DNA of 21,096 nucleotides from an uncultured Synechococcus sp. (GTDB lineage Bacteria > Cyanobacteriota > Cyanobacteriia > PCC-6307 > Cyanobiaceae), in assembly GCA_913020095.1 (NCBI GenBank), contig CAJWAH010000004.1, forward strand, positions 1 to 21,096, written 5' to 3'. This document shows positions 7,567-14,779 of this stretch, piece by piece. The position numbers were made by a program, and so were the translations under genes. The number at the start of each line of letters is the position of its first letter. Position 1 is the first letter of the stretch. The notes under the pieces were generated by a model. The model made no database searches. It saw only the letters and a program-made list of their open reading frames with translations, and had not been told where the DNA came from.

Positions 7567-8076
7567 ATGCTTCCGTTCTTTTTGGGGGAACCGCAAGAGC
7601 TGCCGGATCCAGCGCTGCCCACTGTGTTTGCCAAGCACGTTGCTGAAACCGAGGAGCCCTGGCTTGAGTTGGCTCCAACCGCGCAGCGCGATCGCCGCGG
7701 CAATCGTCTTTGGGATCTCACCCTCTGGCGTGGTGAGCAGCCCCTGCGCCGCTGGACGACGGTGACTGGGCGCCCTGAAACTGAGCGCCTGGATCGGTTC
7801 TGGAGGCCGGGCAACCACGCGCCACTGCCTCCGGGCGCCTACAGCGTGGGATCTCCGATCAAGTTGCATTCCGGTGATCTCTATGAGATCGGCCGCAGTT
7901 GGTTTATTCCTGTTGACCCTCTATTTGGCACGACCCGGGGCCATTTCGGCATCCATGAGGACGTCAGCCTGGATGGCACGGCAGGCTGCATCGGTCTGGC
8001 TGGTCGCGCCCTAACCGAAGAGGTCACCCGCTGGGTCAAGCAGGTGGGAGCCCGCTATTTGGTCGTGCTCGGGTAA
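7567..8076 (+). CDS. YkuD-like L,D-transpeptidase domain protein
   Basis: The 169-residue product has a C-terminal block GHFGIHEDVSLDGTAGCIGL (residues 125-144), with His126/His130 and Cys141 in the positions used by the YkuD cysteine active site (pattern HxD/G...GC.xL). Upstream, NHAPLPPGAYSVGSPI (83-98) matches the turn before the catalytic strand. YkuD enzymes form 3-3 peptidoglycan cross-links or attach proteins to the wall; some relatives cleave cell-wall peptides. Unusually there is no signal peptide or membrane anchor, and the usual Ser-His-Gly-Cys-x-Arg motif is Thr-Ala-Gly-Cys-Ile-Gly. Cytoplasmic location or a divergent reaction is therefore possible. The gene is divergent from ycf20. 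A GC-rich hairpin follows at 8118. Fold assignment is fairly good; the reaction is uncertain. Confidence 0.72.
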   Translation: MLPFFLGEPQELPDPALPTVFAKHVAETEEPWLELAPTAQRDRRGNRLWDLTLWRGEQPLRRWTTVTGRPETERLDRFWRPGNHAPLPPGAYSVGSPIKLHSGDLYEIGRSWFIPVDPLFGTTRGHFGIHEDVSLDGTAGCIGLAGRALTEEVTRWVKQVGARYLVVLG

Positions 8077-8117
8077 TTGGAAGATCTGGCGAAGCGAGCC
8101 TGGGATCCCCATCACCT

Positions 8118-8142
8118 GGCCCGGTGCTCCGCCGGGCCCTTT
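8118..8142 (+). terminator. Probable rho-independent terminator after the YkuD-like gene
   Basis: GGCCCGG (8118-8124) pairs with CCGGGCC (8132-8138) across a 7-nt loop and is followed by CTTTAT. The stem is strong but the T tract is short, so efficiency is uncertain. Confidence 0.5.
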
Positions 8143-8195
8143 ATACACAACATCTGGTTCTTGTGGTTGCCTCAACCACTACAGGTGGTGCCAGC

Positions 8196-8396
8196 TCAGG
8201 ATTTGACTTCTTTGGCCTTGCGGCTGCCTTTGCCTTCCAGCAGTTCGAGCAGCGCTTCCATTTGCGCCATCACACCACGGACTTCACCGCTTTCGGGCAG
8301 CAGGCCGTCATCCATCACGCCTTGATGCATTTCGCGCAGTTCTTGGCGGATGTAACGGAGGTGGCTGACGACCTGTTCACGCTTGGACTGCGACAT
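8196..8396 (-). CDS. Conserved-looking small protein (66 aa), unknown function
   Basis: This is a soluble helical protein. SKREQVVSHLRYIRQELREM forms a charged amphipathic helix, and GVMAQMEALLELLEGK a second one, joined by a short linker (HQGVMDDGLLPESGEV). The tail KGSRKAKEVKS is basic. No signal peptide, Cys or metal motif is present. It looks like a two-helix hairpin that could dimerise. I have no family name for it. The ATG has a weak upstream GGTGAG. It lies 66 bp downstream of the 127-residue gene on the same strand; the gap contains two direct repeats (8403-8439) and could hold its own promoter. Confidence 0.7.
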   Translation of the reverse strand: MSQSKREQVVSHLRYIRQELREMHQGVMDDGLLPESGEVRGVMAQMEALLELLEGKGSRKAKEVKS

Positions 8397-8402
8397 CGCT
8401 CA

Positions 8403-8439
8403 CCATTGAGGTTGGTGACCCTTTGTACCCCATTGAGGT
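8403..8439. repeat. Pair of 10-bp direct repeats upstream of the 66-aa gene
   Basis: CCATTGAGGT occurs at 8403-8412 and again at 8430-8439, 27 bp apart start to start, in the intergenic region just before the 66-residue gene's start codon. This could be a two-site operator or chance. Confidence 0.4.
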
Positions 8440-8462
8440 GCTGAGGGATAAACTCCCGCTCC

Positions 8463-8846
8463 TCATCGCTGGGTTGCACACGCTCGTTGCAATAGGCGGC
8501 TCAGCAGCGTGAAGGGCCGTTCGGGATACCAAAAACCCGCTTCACCAGTGATGGCAGTTTGTTTGGCAAAGCTGCCTGCGTTGAGATCCAACGGAGCGCT
8601 CAAGCGGCGGATGCGCCTGCCCTCGCAGTCGATTCCATAGGCCACAGCCCAGCGGCCAGGGCCGTCGATTTGCTGGCGTTCGGTCCAAGCCACACGCATG
8701 GCGGCCGGGCGATCCTCTGTTGATTGCTCACTGGTTCGGGCCCAAGCCGGCAGCGGTTGCAGCGGACCCACCTCCAGCAACACAATCCGCTCCTGCGCGG
8801 TTTGCAGCAGGGGCAGGGGAGCCAGGAGCAGCGGCCAGGCCATCAT
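8463..8846 (-). CDS. Small exported or membrane-anchored protein (127 aa), unknown function
   Basis: The frame starts with two adjacent ATGs (8846 and 8843). The N-terminus MMAWPLLLAPLPLLQTAQE is hydrophobic and resembles an uncleaved or atypical signal sequence (no positive n-region). The remainder is a mixed alpha/beta-looking soluble domain containing RWAVAYGIDCEGRRIRRLSA and a C-terminal amphipathic helix (FTLLSRLLQRAC). No catalytic motif is recognisable. The start is only 5 nt after the 3' end of tRNA-Ala on the same strand, so the message must begin within the tRNA transcript or be released by tRNA 3' processing. A longer frame reading through the tRNA gene exists but is not credible as protein. 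Confidence 0.6.
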   Translation of the reverse strand: MMAWPLLLAPLPLLQTAQERIVLLEVGPLQPLPAWARTSEQSTEDRPAAMRVAWTERQQIDGPGRWAVAYGIDCEGRRIRRLSAPLDLNAGSFAKQTAITGEAGFWYPERPFTLLSRLLQRACATQR

Positions 8847-8851
8847 GGCGA

Positions 8852-8924
8852 TGGAGAATAGGGGATTCGAACCCCTGACCTCTGCGGTGCGATCGCAGCG
8901 CTCTACCAGCTGAGCTAATTCCCC
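8852..8924 (-). tRNA. tRNA-Ala (anticodon CGC)
   Basis: This is a 73-nt cloverleaf on the minus strand. The acceptor GGGGAAT pairs with ATTCTCC and includes G3:U70, the alanine identity pair, with discriminator A. The D arm holds AGCTCAGCTGGTAGAGC, the anticodon arm is CTGCG / ATCGCAC / CGCAG with CGC at 8891-8889, and the T arm is AGGGG-TTCGAAT-CCCCT. CCA is not encoded. It decodes GCG, in line with GC-rich codon use. Confidence 0.97.
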
Positions 8925-8952
8925 TGGGGGACTTGATTCGAAGCTACCAAAC

Positions 8953-9168
8953 ATGTCCTCAACCGGCCTGATCACTGAAGAACTGCTGGCCGCCCAGACC
9001 GAAGCCAGCGTGGCGGTCCTCGCCCAGCGCCTGGAGGACGACGATTACGCCTCTCCCTTTGATGGGCTTGGCGACTGGCACCTGCTCAGGGCCCTGGCCA
9101 TCCATCGCCCTGAGCTGGTTCGCCCCTATGTGCATCTGGTTGATCAGGAACCCTTTGACGAGGACTGA
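8953..9168 (+). CDS. DUF2555 family protein
   Basis: The 71-residue product matches the cyanobacterial DUF2555 pattern: LAQRLEDDDY, then SPFDGLGDWHLLRALAIHRPEL, then VRPYVHLVDQEPFDED. It is acidic and soluble, without signal peptide or cysteine. The function is unknown. Its TGA overlaps the ATG of coaBC by one base (TGATG), so it is the first gene of a coupled pair. That link to coenzyme A synthesis is positional only. The start lies 28 bp from tRNA-Ala on the opposite strand, so its promoter must overlap the tRNA's upstream region. Confidence 0.85.
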   Translation: MSSTGLITEELLAAQTEASVAVLAQRLEDDDYASPFDGLGDWHLLRALAIHRPELVRPYVHLVDQEPFDED

Positions 9169-10445
9169 TGACCAGCGCTCCTCTCGATCCGCTTGAGCCC
9201 CTCGCTGGGCGGCGCATTTTGGTGGCAGGAAGCGGCAGCATCGCGGCGGTGAAGTTGCCGCAGCTGGTGAGCGCCCTGGTGAAGCAGGGGGCTGAGGTGC
9301 GTTGTGTGCTCACGCCCAGTGCTGCCGACTTGGTGAGCCCTGTGGCGTTGGCCAGCCTGTCGCGCCACCGCTGCTATCTCGACGCTGATCAATGGAGCCA
9401 TCACGAGCCCAGGCCGCTCCACATTGAGCTCGCCGAATGGCCTGATCTGGTGTTGTTGGTGCCATTGAGCGCCAGCACGCTGGCGCGCTTGGTGCATGGC
9501 CTGGCTGACACCCTGCTGGCCTCCACGCTGCTGGCCACACGGGTTCCTGTGCTCGCGGCGGCAGCGATGAACACCGACATGTGGGAATCGCCTGCGGTGC
9601 AGCGCAATTGGCAGCAATTGCAGCGCGATCACTCGCTGTTGGCGTTGCCCCCAGCGAGCGAAGGTTTGCTGGCCTGTGACCGGCGCGGCAGTGGCCGCAT
9701 GGTGGAGCCGAGCTTGCTGCTGCAGGCGGCTGCCTCCTTGGCGCTGCATGGCGTTCAGCGCGATTTCGAGGGTCTGGAGCTGCTGGTCACAGCTGGCCCC
9801 ACCCAGGAGTTCCTCGATCCCGCCCGGGTGCTGAGCAATCCATCCACTGGGTTGATGGGGGTGCTGCTGGCCCAGGCGGCCCGCTGGCGCGGGGCGCAGG
9901 TTCGCCTGTTGCACGGTTCGCTGCAGCTGGAGCCTGGGTTGCTTGAAGGGTTGAACAGCGAGCGGTTTGGCACGGCCGCTGAGTTGGAGCAGCTTCTAGA
10001 GCGCCATCAGCCCCGGGCTGCAGCGGTGGTGATGGCGGCCGCTGTGGCGGATCAGCGTTTGCGGCAGCCCCTAAGCAGCAAGCTCAGCAAAAAGCAGCTG
10101 CAGGAGGTTCTGCATAGCCCCGCGAGTTGGGAAATGGTTCCGGATCTGCTGCAGCAGATGGTGCAGCGCCGCTCCGCCGATCAGGTGTTGATGGGTTTTG
10201 CAGCCCACAGCGGCGATGTGCTCACCCAAGCCGAGGCCAAATTTCAGCGCAAAGGCTGTGATCTGCTGTTTGCTAATCCCATTGATCAACCAGGAGTTGG
10301 CTTTGCTGCCTCAGCCAATCAGGGATGGCTGCTCAGCCGAGGGGCCAGCCCAGAAGCCATGGGCCCGTGCAGCAAGTTGGCCTTGGCCCATGGCCTGTTG
10401 GATCGCCTGAGGCTCAGGTTGCCTCAGGCGGCCAGTGCTGATTGA
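9168..10445 (+). CDS. coaBC: Bifunctional phosphopantothenoylcysteine decarboxylase / phosphopantothenate-cysteine ligase
   Basis: This 425-residue fusion makes 4'-phosphopantetheine for coenzyme A. The N-terminal flavin-dependent CoaC domain (about 1-185) shows RRILVAGSGSIAAVK, the active-site histidine in RPLHIELAEWPD, AAAAMNTDMW and the ACDRRGSGRM loop with the catalytic cysteine. The C-terminal CoaB ligase domain (about 200-420) shows LLVTAGPTQEFLDPARVLSN, NPSTGLMG, AAAVADQ, the KLSKK lysine loop and FAAHSGD. Two positions depart from textbook motifs: the flavin-binding PLSANT is PLSAST (Asn to Ser), and SSGKMG is STGLMG. These may be lineage variants rather than inactivation, as all other blocks are intact. 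The start overlaps the DUF2555 stop; the end overlaps the convergent 107-residue gene by 22 bp, where an inverted repeat lies. Confidence 0.93.
   Translation: MTSAPLDPLEPLAGRRILVAGSGSIAAVKLPQLVSALVKQGAEVRCVLTPSAADLVSPVALASLSRHRCYLDADQWSHHEPRPLHIELAEWPDLVLLVPLSASTLARLVHGLADTLLASTLLATRVPVLAAAAMNTDMWESPAVQRNWQQLQRDHSLLALPPASEGLLACDRRGSGRMVEPSLLLQAAASLALHGVQRDFEGLELLVTAGPTQEFLDPARVLSNPSTGLMGVLLAQAARWRGAQVRLLHGSLQLEPGLLEGLNSERFGTAAELEQLLERHQPRAAAVVMAAAVADQRLRQPLSSKLSKKQLQEVLHSPASWEMVPDLLQQMVQRRSADQVLMGFAAHSGDVLTQAEAKFQRKGCDLLFANPIDQPGVGFAASANQGWLLSRGASPEAMGPCSKLALAHGLLDRLRLRLPQAASAD
10404..10430. repeat. Perfect 9-bp inverted repeat in the convergent gene overlap
   Basis: CGCCTGAGG (10404-10412) and CCTCAGGCG (10422-10430) flank a 9-nt loop, inside the region where the ends of coaBC and the opposite-strand 107-residue gene overlap. 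No T tract follows on either strand, so it may be a bidirectional pause or processing site rather than a classical terminator. Confidence 0.5.
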
Positions 10446-10747
10446 TCCGGCGTGCCGGGCTCATGGCCTGGTTCCAGCAGCTCCATGAACGTTTTGAGCT
10501 GAAGCCGGGGGATGTAAGGCCAGCCGCCGTTTTGCTCCATGGCCTGTAGCAACTTGTAGAGCTGGTGGCGATCGGAGGGCAGGCTGTTGCGGAACGAGCC
10601 GTCCTGCAGGTCGCGGTGAAGCTGTTCGAGCTGCCTCAGCACCGCCAGGAGCTGTTCAGGATCGTTGCCGGCTTGCTCGCAGAGCTCAGCCCCTTCAGTG
10701 CACCAGCGTTGGAGGCGCGCCGTCCAGTCGCTTTGGGGGGCAGACAT
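10424..10747 (-). CDS. Hypothetical protein (107 aa), helical, unknown function
   Basis: This soluble, mainly helical protein begins SAPQSDWTARLQRWCTEGAELC. Central helices LLAVLRQLEQLHRDLQDG and HQLYKLLQAMEQNG are followed by a distinctive WPYIPRLQLKTFMELLEPG block. The Trp-Pro-x-Ile-Pro-Arg segment and regular leucines look conserved, though I cannot name the family. There is no signal peptide or metal motif. It is divergent from psbO across 83 bp and convergent with coaBC (22-bp overlap). Codon use and GC content look like the neighbours. Confidence 0.7.
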   Translation of the reverse strand: MSAPQSDWTARLQRWCTEGAELCEQAGNDPEQLLAVLRQLEQLHRDLQDGSFRNSLPSDRHQLYKLLQAMEQNGGWPYIPRLQLKTFMELLEPGHEPGTPDQSALAA

Positions 10748-10830
10748 CGAACCATGTTGAGAGCCGCGACATCCTACGAGGGACGGTGGTTTTCAGTTGT
10801 ACGATCGCGCTCACGATGTACTGCTGGCCC

Positions 10831-11661
10831 ATGCGCTCCCTGCTGCGGACAACCGTTGCTCTTTGTTTGGCGGCCTGTCTGGCACTGCTGACCGCCTGCA
10901 GTGGTGACGCCAAATCGATCGATCGCGCCGATCTGACCTACGACGACATTCACAACACTGGCTTGGCCAACGACTGTTTCTCCTTGCCGGAGTCGGCCCG
11001 CGGCAGCATCAGCCTCACCGCTGGTGGCAAGTACTCCTTGCAGGAGATGTGCTTCCACCCCAGCACCGTGGCGGTCAAAGGTGAGCCCACCAACAAGCGT
11101 CAGGAAGCCCAGTTCGTGGAAGGCCGGATCCTGACCCGCTACACCTCCAGCCTCGACTCGGTCTATGGCGATCTGGCTGTAACTGACAGCGGTTTGCAGT
11201 TCAAGGAGAAAGGCGGCATCGACTTCCAGCCGATCACCGTGCTGCTCCCCGGTGGTGAGGAGATTCCCTTCACCTTCTCCAGCAAGCAGCTTCTGGCCAC
11301 GGCCGATGGCGCTGCCATCACCACCAGCACCGATTTCAACGGCGAATACCGCACCCCCAGCTACCGCACTAGCAACTTCCTCGATCCCAAAGGTCGTGCG
11401 CTGACCACCGGTGTTGGCTACGCCCAGGGTCTGGTGGCCGCTCAGGACATCGGGGAGGACGAACTCAACAGCGAGAACGTCAAGCGCTACATCGATGGCA
11501 CCGGCACCATGTCCTTCTCCATCACCCGGGTTGATGCCGAGACCGGCGAATTCGCTGGTGTCTTCACCGCCGTTCAGCCTTCCGACTCCGACATGGGTGG
11601 CCGTGAGGTGGTTGACGTTCAGGTCTCTGGTGAGCTCTACGGCCGCCTCGAGCAGGCCTGA
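10831..11661 (+). CDS. psbO: Photosystem II manganese-stabilising extrinsic protein PsbO
   Basis: The 276-residue product caps the lumenal side of photosystem II and stabilises the Mn4CaO5 oxygen-evolving cluster. DRADLTYDDIHNTGLANDC (31-49) is the PsbO signature. Cys49 and Cys74 (LQEMC) form the single conserved disulfide, and the beta-barrel blocks GGKYSL, EGRILTRYTSSLDSVYGDL and the terminal SGELYGRLE are all present. I chose the ATG at 10831 rather than the one 45 nt upstream because it gives a clean signal peptide (MRSLLRTTVALCLAACLALL). The peptide ends LTAC, a possible lipobox with Cys23. The promoter should lie in the 83 bp shared with the divergent gene; no Shine-Dalgarno is evident. 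It is followed by sat after 59 bp. Confidence 0.97.
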   Translation: MRSLLRTTVALCLAACLALLTACSGDAKSIDRADLTYDDIHNTGLANDCFSLPESARGSISLTAGGKYSLQEMCFHPSTVAVKGEPTNKRQEAQFVEGRILTRYTSSLDSVYGDLAVTDSGLQFKEKGGIDFQPITVLLPGGEEIPFTFSSKQLLATADGAAITTSTDFNGEYRTPSYRTSNFLDPKGRALTTGVGYAQGLVAAQDIGEDELNSENVKRYIDGTGTMSFSITRVDAETGEFAGVFTAVQPSDSDMGGREVVDVQVSGELYGRLEQA

Positions 11662-11662
11662 T

Positions 11663-11679
11663 GGCTCCCGCCGGGGGCC
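11663..11679 (+). other. Small hairpin between psbO and sat
   Basis: GGCTCCC (11663-11669) and GGGGGCC (11673-11679) can pair around a 3-nt loop directly after the psbO stop. There is no T tract, so it could be an mRNA stability or partial-termination element that separates highly expressed psbO from sat. Confidence 0.35.
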
Positions 11680-11720
11680 GTTGATCTGGAAGAATTCCAC
11701 CGCATTTCGCCCCCGGCTCG

Positions 11721-12878
11721 ATGACCAGCACCGCTCCCCAGGCACTGATTGCACCCCACGGCGGCACGCTGGTGGATCTGCGCTTGCCTGCTGACCAGTG
11801 GGATGCGGCCATCGCAGGAGTTGATCACCGCGTTGAGTGCAGTGATCGCAACGCGTGCGATGTGGAGCTGTTGATGGTGGGAGGTTTCTCCCCCCTGCGC
11901 GGCTTCATGGGCGAGGAGGACTACCGCTCGGTTGTTGAGAGCAACCGCACCACCTCAGGCCTGCTGTTTGGCCTGCCGATCGTGATGGACACCGATCGGG
12001 ATGACATTGCCGTTGGTCAGCGCCTGCTGCTCACTTATCAAGGCCGCAACCTCGCCGTGATGACGGTGGAGAGCAAGTGGGAGCCCGATAAAGCCCGTGA
12101 GGCTCTCGGTTGCTACGGCACCAGCTCCTTGGAGCACCCAGCCGTGCGCATGATCGCCACCGAACGAGGCCGCTTTTATCTGGGCGGTTCCATCGTTGGC
12201 ATGGAGCTCCCCCAGCGCCCCTTCCCCTGCAAGACGCCAGCTGAAGTGCGTGCTGGCCTGCCCTCGGGCGAAGACGTGGTGGCCTTCCAGTGCCGCAACC
12301 CCATTCACCGCGCCCACTACGAGCTCTTCACCCGCGCTCTGCATGCCGAGAACGTCAGTGAGAACGGCGTTGTGCTCGTCCATCCCACCTGCGGCCCCAC
12401 CCAAGGTGATGACATCCCCGGGGCTGTTCGCTTCCAGACCTATGAGCGTCTGGCTGAGGAGGTCGACAATTCCCGCATCCGTTGGGCGTATCTGCCCTAC
12501 TCGATGCACATGGCTGGCCCGCGGGAAGCGCTGCAGCACATGATCATCCGCAAGAACTACGGCTGCACCCACTTCATCATTGGCCGCGACATGGCTGGCT
12601 GTAAGTCGTCGGTGAGTGGCGATGACTTCTACGGCCCCTATCAAGCCCAAGATTTCGCCCGCGAGAACGCCCCCGAACTGGGGATGCAAACCGTTCCTTC
12701 GCTCAACCTCGTTTACACCGACGAAGAGGGCTACGTGACCGCTGAGCACGCCGAAGCCAGCAATTTGCACGTCAAAAAGCTGAGCGGTACTCAGTTCCGC
12801 AAGATGCTGCGCAGTGGCGAGGACATTCCTGAGTGGTTTGCCTTCCGCAGCGTTGTTGACGTGCTGCGTGCCGCCTAA
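11721..12878 (+). CDS. sat: ATP sulfurylase (sulfate adenylyltransferase)
   Basis: The 385-residue product activates sulfate with ATP to form adenosine 5'-phosphosulfate, the first step of sulfate assimilation. FQCRNPIHRAHYE (189-201) is the nucleotide-binding QxRNPxHRxH motif, VHPTCGPTQGDD (220-231) the following loop and GRDMAG (288-293) the second active-site block. An N-terminal PUA-like domain (about 1-165, with the LMVGGFSPLRGFMGEEDY block) precedes the catalytic domain. There is no C-terminal APS kinase domain, so this is the single-function bacterial type. A late HVKKLSGTQFRKMLRSGEDIPEWF segment is typical. It lies between psbO and ftsH in the same direction with no strong terminator between them. 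Confidence 0.96.
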   Translation: MTSTAPQALIAPHGGTLVDLRLPADQWDAAIAGVDHRVECSDRNACDVELLMVGGFSPLRGFMGEEDYRSVVESNRTTSGLLFGLPIVMDTDRDDIAVGQRLLLTYQGRNLAVMTVESKWEPDKAREALGCYGTSSLEHPAVRMIATERGRFYLGGSIVGMELPQRPFPCKTPAEVRAGLPSGEDVVAFQCRNPIHRAHYELFTRALHAENVSENGVVLVHPTCGPTQGDDIPGAVRFQTYERLAEEVDNSRIRWAYLPYSMHMAGPREALQHMIIRKNYGCTHFIIGRDMAGCKSSVSGDDFYGPYQAQDFARENAPELGMQTVPSLNLVYTDEEGYVTAEHAEASNLHVKKLSGTQFRKMLRSGEDIPEWFAFRSVVDVLRAA

Positions 12879-12909
12879 CGGGCGACTGCAGTTAACATTC
12901 CGTAATCTC

Positions 12910-12915
12910 GAGGGG
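12910..12915 (+). promoter_or_regulatory. Ribosome binding site supporting the ftsH TTG start
   Basis: GAGGGG lies 7 nt before the TTG at 12923. No in-frame ATG precedes the first transmembrane helix, so this fixes the non-ATG start. Confidence 0.6.
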
Positions 12916-12922
12916 TTGAGCC

Positions 12923-14779
12923 TTGGCCGCAAAGAAGAGTTGGCGCAACGCGGGGCTGTATGTCCTGTTGATGGTGGTGTTGATCGCCCTCGGCACAGCC
13001 TTTGTCGGCGGGCGCTCCAACACACCCAACAACGCACCGGTCAACCTCCGCTACAGCGACTTCGTTGAGGCCGTTCAGAGCAACGAAATCTCCAAGGTGC
13101 TGATTGCTCCTGATCGGGGCACTGCACTGGCTGTTAAGAGCGATGGCCAGCGCGCCCAGGTGAACCTGGCTCCCGACAAGAACCTGCTGAATCTGCTCAG
13201 CGAGCACGACGTCGACATCGACGTTCAGCCCAGCCGCCAGTCGCCGGCGTGGCAATCGGCCTTGGGCAGCCTGCTCTTCCCCTTGCTGCTGCTCGGTGGA
13301 TTGTTCTTCCTGCTGCGCCGCGCCCAGGGCGGTGGTGGCAACCCCGCCATGAGCTTCGGCAAGAGCAAAGCGCGGGTTCAGATGGAACCCCAAACCCAGG
13401 TGACCTTTGAAGATGTCGCTGGCATTGAAGGCGCCAAGCTCGAGCTCACCGAGGTTGTCGACTTCCTCAAGAACCCCGATCGCTTCACCGCTGTCGGCGC
13501 CAAGATCCCCAAAGGCGTGCTTCTGGTGGGCCCTCCTGGTACCGGCAAAACCCTGCTGGCCAAAGCTGTCGCTGGTGAAGCTGGCGTTCCCTTCTTCTCG
13601 ATCTCCGGCTCGGAATTCGTCGAGATGTTTGTTGGTGTGGGTGCCAGCCGCGTTCGCGATCTGTTCGAGCAGGCCAAGAAAAACGCGCCTTGCATCGTCT
13701 TTATCGATGAGATTGATGCGGTCGGTCGCCAACGCGGCGCCGGCCTTGGCGGCGGCAACGACGAGCGTGAGCAGACCTTGAACCAACTCCTCACGGAGAT
13801 GGATGGTTTTGAAGGCAACACCGGAATCATCATCGTTGCGGCCACCAACCGCCCCGACGTGCTGGATCAAGCCCTGATGCGTCCTGGTCGCTTTGACCGT
13901 CAGGTGGTGGTGGATCGCCCTGATTACAGCGGCCGTCTCCAGGTCCTTGGCGTTCACGCCCGCGGCAAGACCCTGGCCAAAGACGTTGACCTCGACAAAG
14001 TGGCCCGGCGTACCCCTGGCTTCACCGGTGCTGACCTGGCCAATCTGCTGAATGAGGCCGCCATCCTTGCTGCTCGCCGTCAGCTCAGCGAGGTCTCGAT
14101 GGATGAGATCAACGACGCCATTGAGCGCGTCATGGCTGGTCCTGAGAAGAAGGACCGCGTGATGAGCGAAAAGCGCAAGCGTTTGGTGGCTTATCACGAG
14201 TCAGGTCATGCCTTGGTCGGTGCCCTGATGCCTGACTACGACCCCGTTCAGAAGATCAGCATCATTCCCCGCGGTCAGGCTGGTGGTTTGACCTTCTTCA
14301 CCCCCAGTGAAGAGCGCATGGAATCGGGTCTTTACTCCCGCTCCTATCTGCAAAATCAGATGGCGGTGGCCTTGGGCGGCCGTGTTGCCGAAGAGCTGGT
14401 GTACGGCGAAGACGAAGTCACCACCGGTGCATCCAATGACCTCCAGCAGGTGGCCCGTGTGGCGCGCCAGATGGTGACTCGCTTCGGCATGAGCGACAAG
14501 CTCGGGCCTGTGGCTTTGGGCCGCTCCCAAGGCGGCATGTTCCTCGGGCGCGACATTGCATCTGAGCGTGATTTCTCAGAAGACACTGCAGCCACCATCG
14601 ACAAAGAGGTGTCGACCTTGGTGGATGCTGCTTACACCCGTGCCGTGCAGGTGCTGAGCGACAACCGTGCTCTTCTTGATGAACTGGCAGAGATGCTGGT
14701 TGAGATGGAAACCGTTGATGCTGAGCAGCTTCAAGAGCTGCTGATCAGCCGCGACGCCAAAGTCGCCGACTACGTCTGA
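12923..14779 (+). CDS. ftsH: ATP-dependent zinc metalloprotease FtsH
   Basis: This 618-residue membrane-bound AAA+ protease has two transmembrane helices (about 11-29 and 114-131) flanking a lumenal or periplasmic segment. The Walker A motif is GPPGTGKT (203-210), the pore loop MFVGVG (235-240), Walker [16 protein letters not shown] (258-272), and the second region of homology includes [18 protein letters not shown] (309-326). The zinc site is HESGH (425-429), with the third ligand Asp in TGASNDLQQ. Cyanobacteria encode several FtsH paralogues; hexamers of some remove damaged D1 in PSII repair. I cannot say which paralogue this is, though a place two genes after psbO is suggestive. The start is TTG, supported by GAGGGG 7 nt upstream. 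The stop overlaps the next ATG by one base. Confidence 0.97.
   Translation: MAAKKSWRNAGLYVLLMVVLIALGTAFVGGRSNTPNNAPVNLRYSDFVEAVQSNEISKVLIAPDRGTALAVKSDGQRAQVNLAPDKNLLNLLSEHDVDIDVQPSRQSPAWQSALGSLLFPLLLLGGLFFLLRRAQGGGGNPAMSFGKSKARVQMEPQTQVTFEDVAGIEGAKLELTEVVDFLKNPDRFTAVGAKIPKGVLLVGPPGTGKTLLAKAVAGEAGVPFFSISGSEFVEMFVGVGASRVRDLFEQAKKNAPCIVFIDEIDAVGRQRGAGLGGGNDEREQTLNQLLTEMDGFEGNTGIIIVAATNRPDVLDQALMRPGRFDRQVVVDRPDYSGRLQVLGVHARGKTLAKDVDLDKVARRTPGFTGADLANLLNEAAILAARRQLSEVSMDEINDAIERVMAGPEKKDRVMSEKRKRLVAYHESGHALVGALMPDYDPVQKISIIPRGQAGGLTFFTPSEERMESGLYSRSYLQNQMAVALGGRVAEELVYGEDEVTTGASNDLQQVARVARQMVTRFGMSDKLGPVALGRSQGGMFLGRDIASERDFSEDTAATIDKEVSTLVDAAYTRAVQVLSDNRALLDELAEMLVEMETVDAEQLQELLISRDAKVADYV

Noticed and set aside
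7470..7814. Long basic N-terminal extension of Ycf20
   Set aside because: It overlaps the divergent YkuD-like gene, is Arg/Ser-rich without family pattern, and Ycf20 proteins start near TRLNRL.
7688..8896. HIP1 palindromes (GCGATCGC) at 7688-7695 and 8889-8896
   Set aside because: Only two copies in 21 kb, one of them fixed by the tRNA-Ala anticodon arm; this is not the dense iteration of HIP1-rich cyanobacteria.
8847..8975. N-terminal extension of the 127-residue gene through tRNA-Ala
   Set aside because: The added residues are translation of the tRNA gene (LAQLVERCDRT-type artefact), seen commonly when frames cross tRNAs.
12875..14197. Long 440-residue minus-strand frame opposite ftsH
   Set aside because: ftsH is unmistakable on the plus strand and the antisense product is His/Gln-rich shadow sequence.
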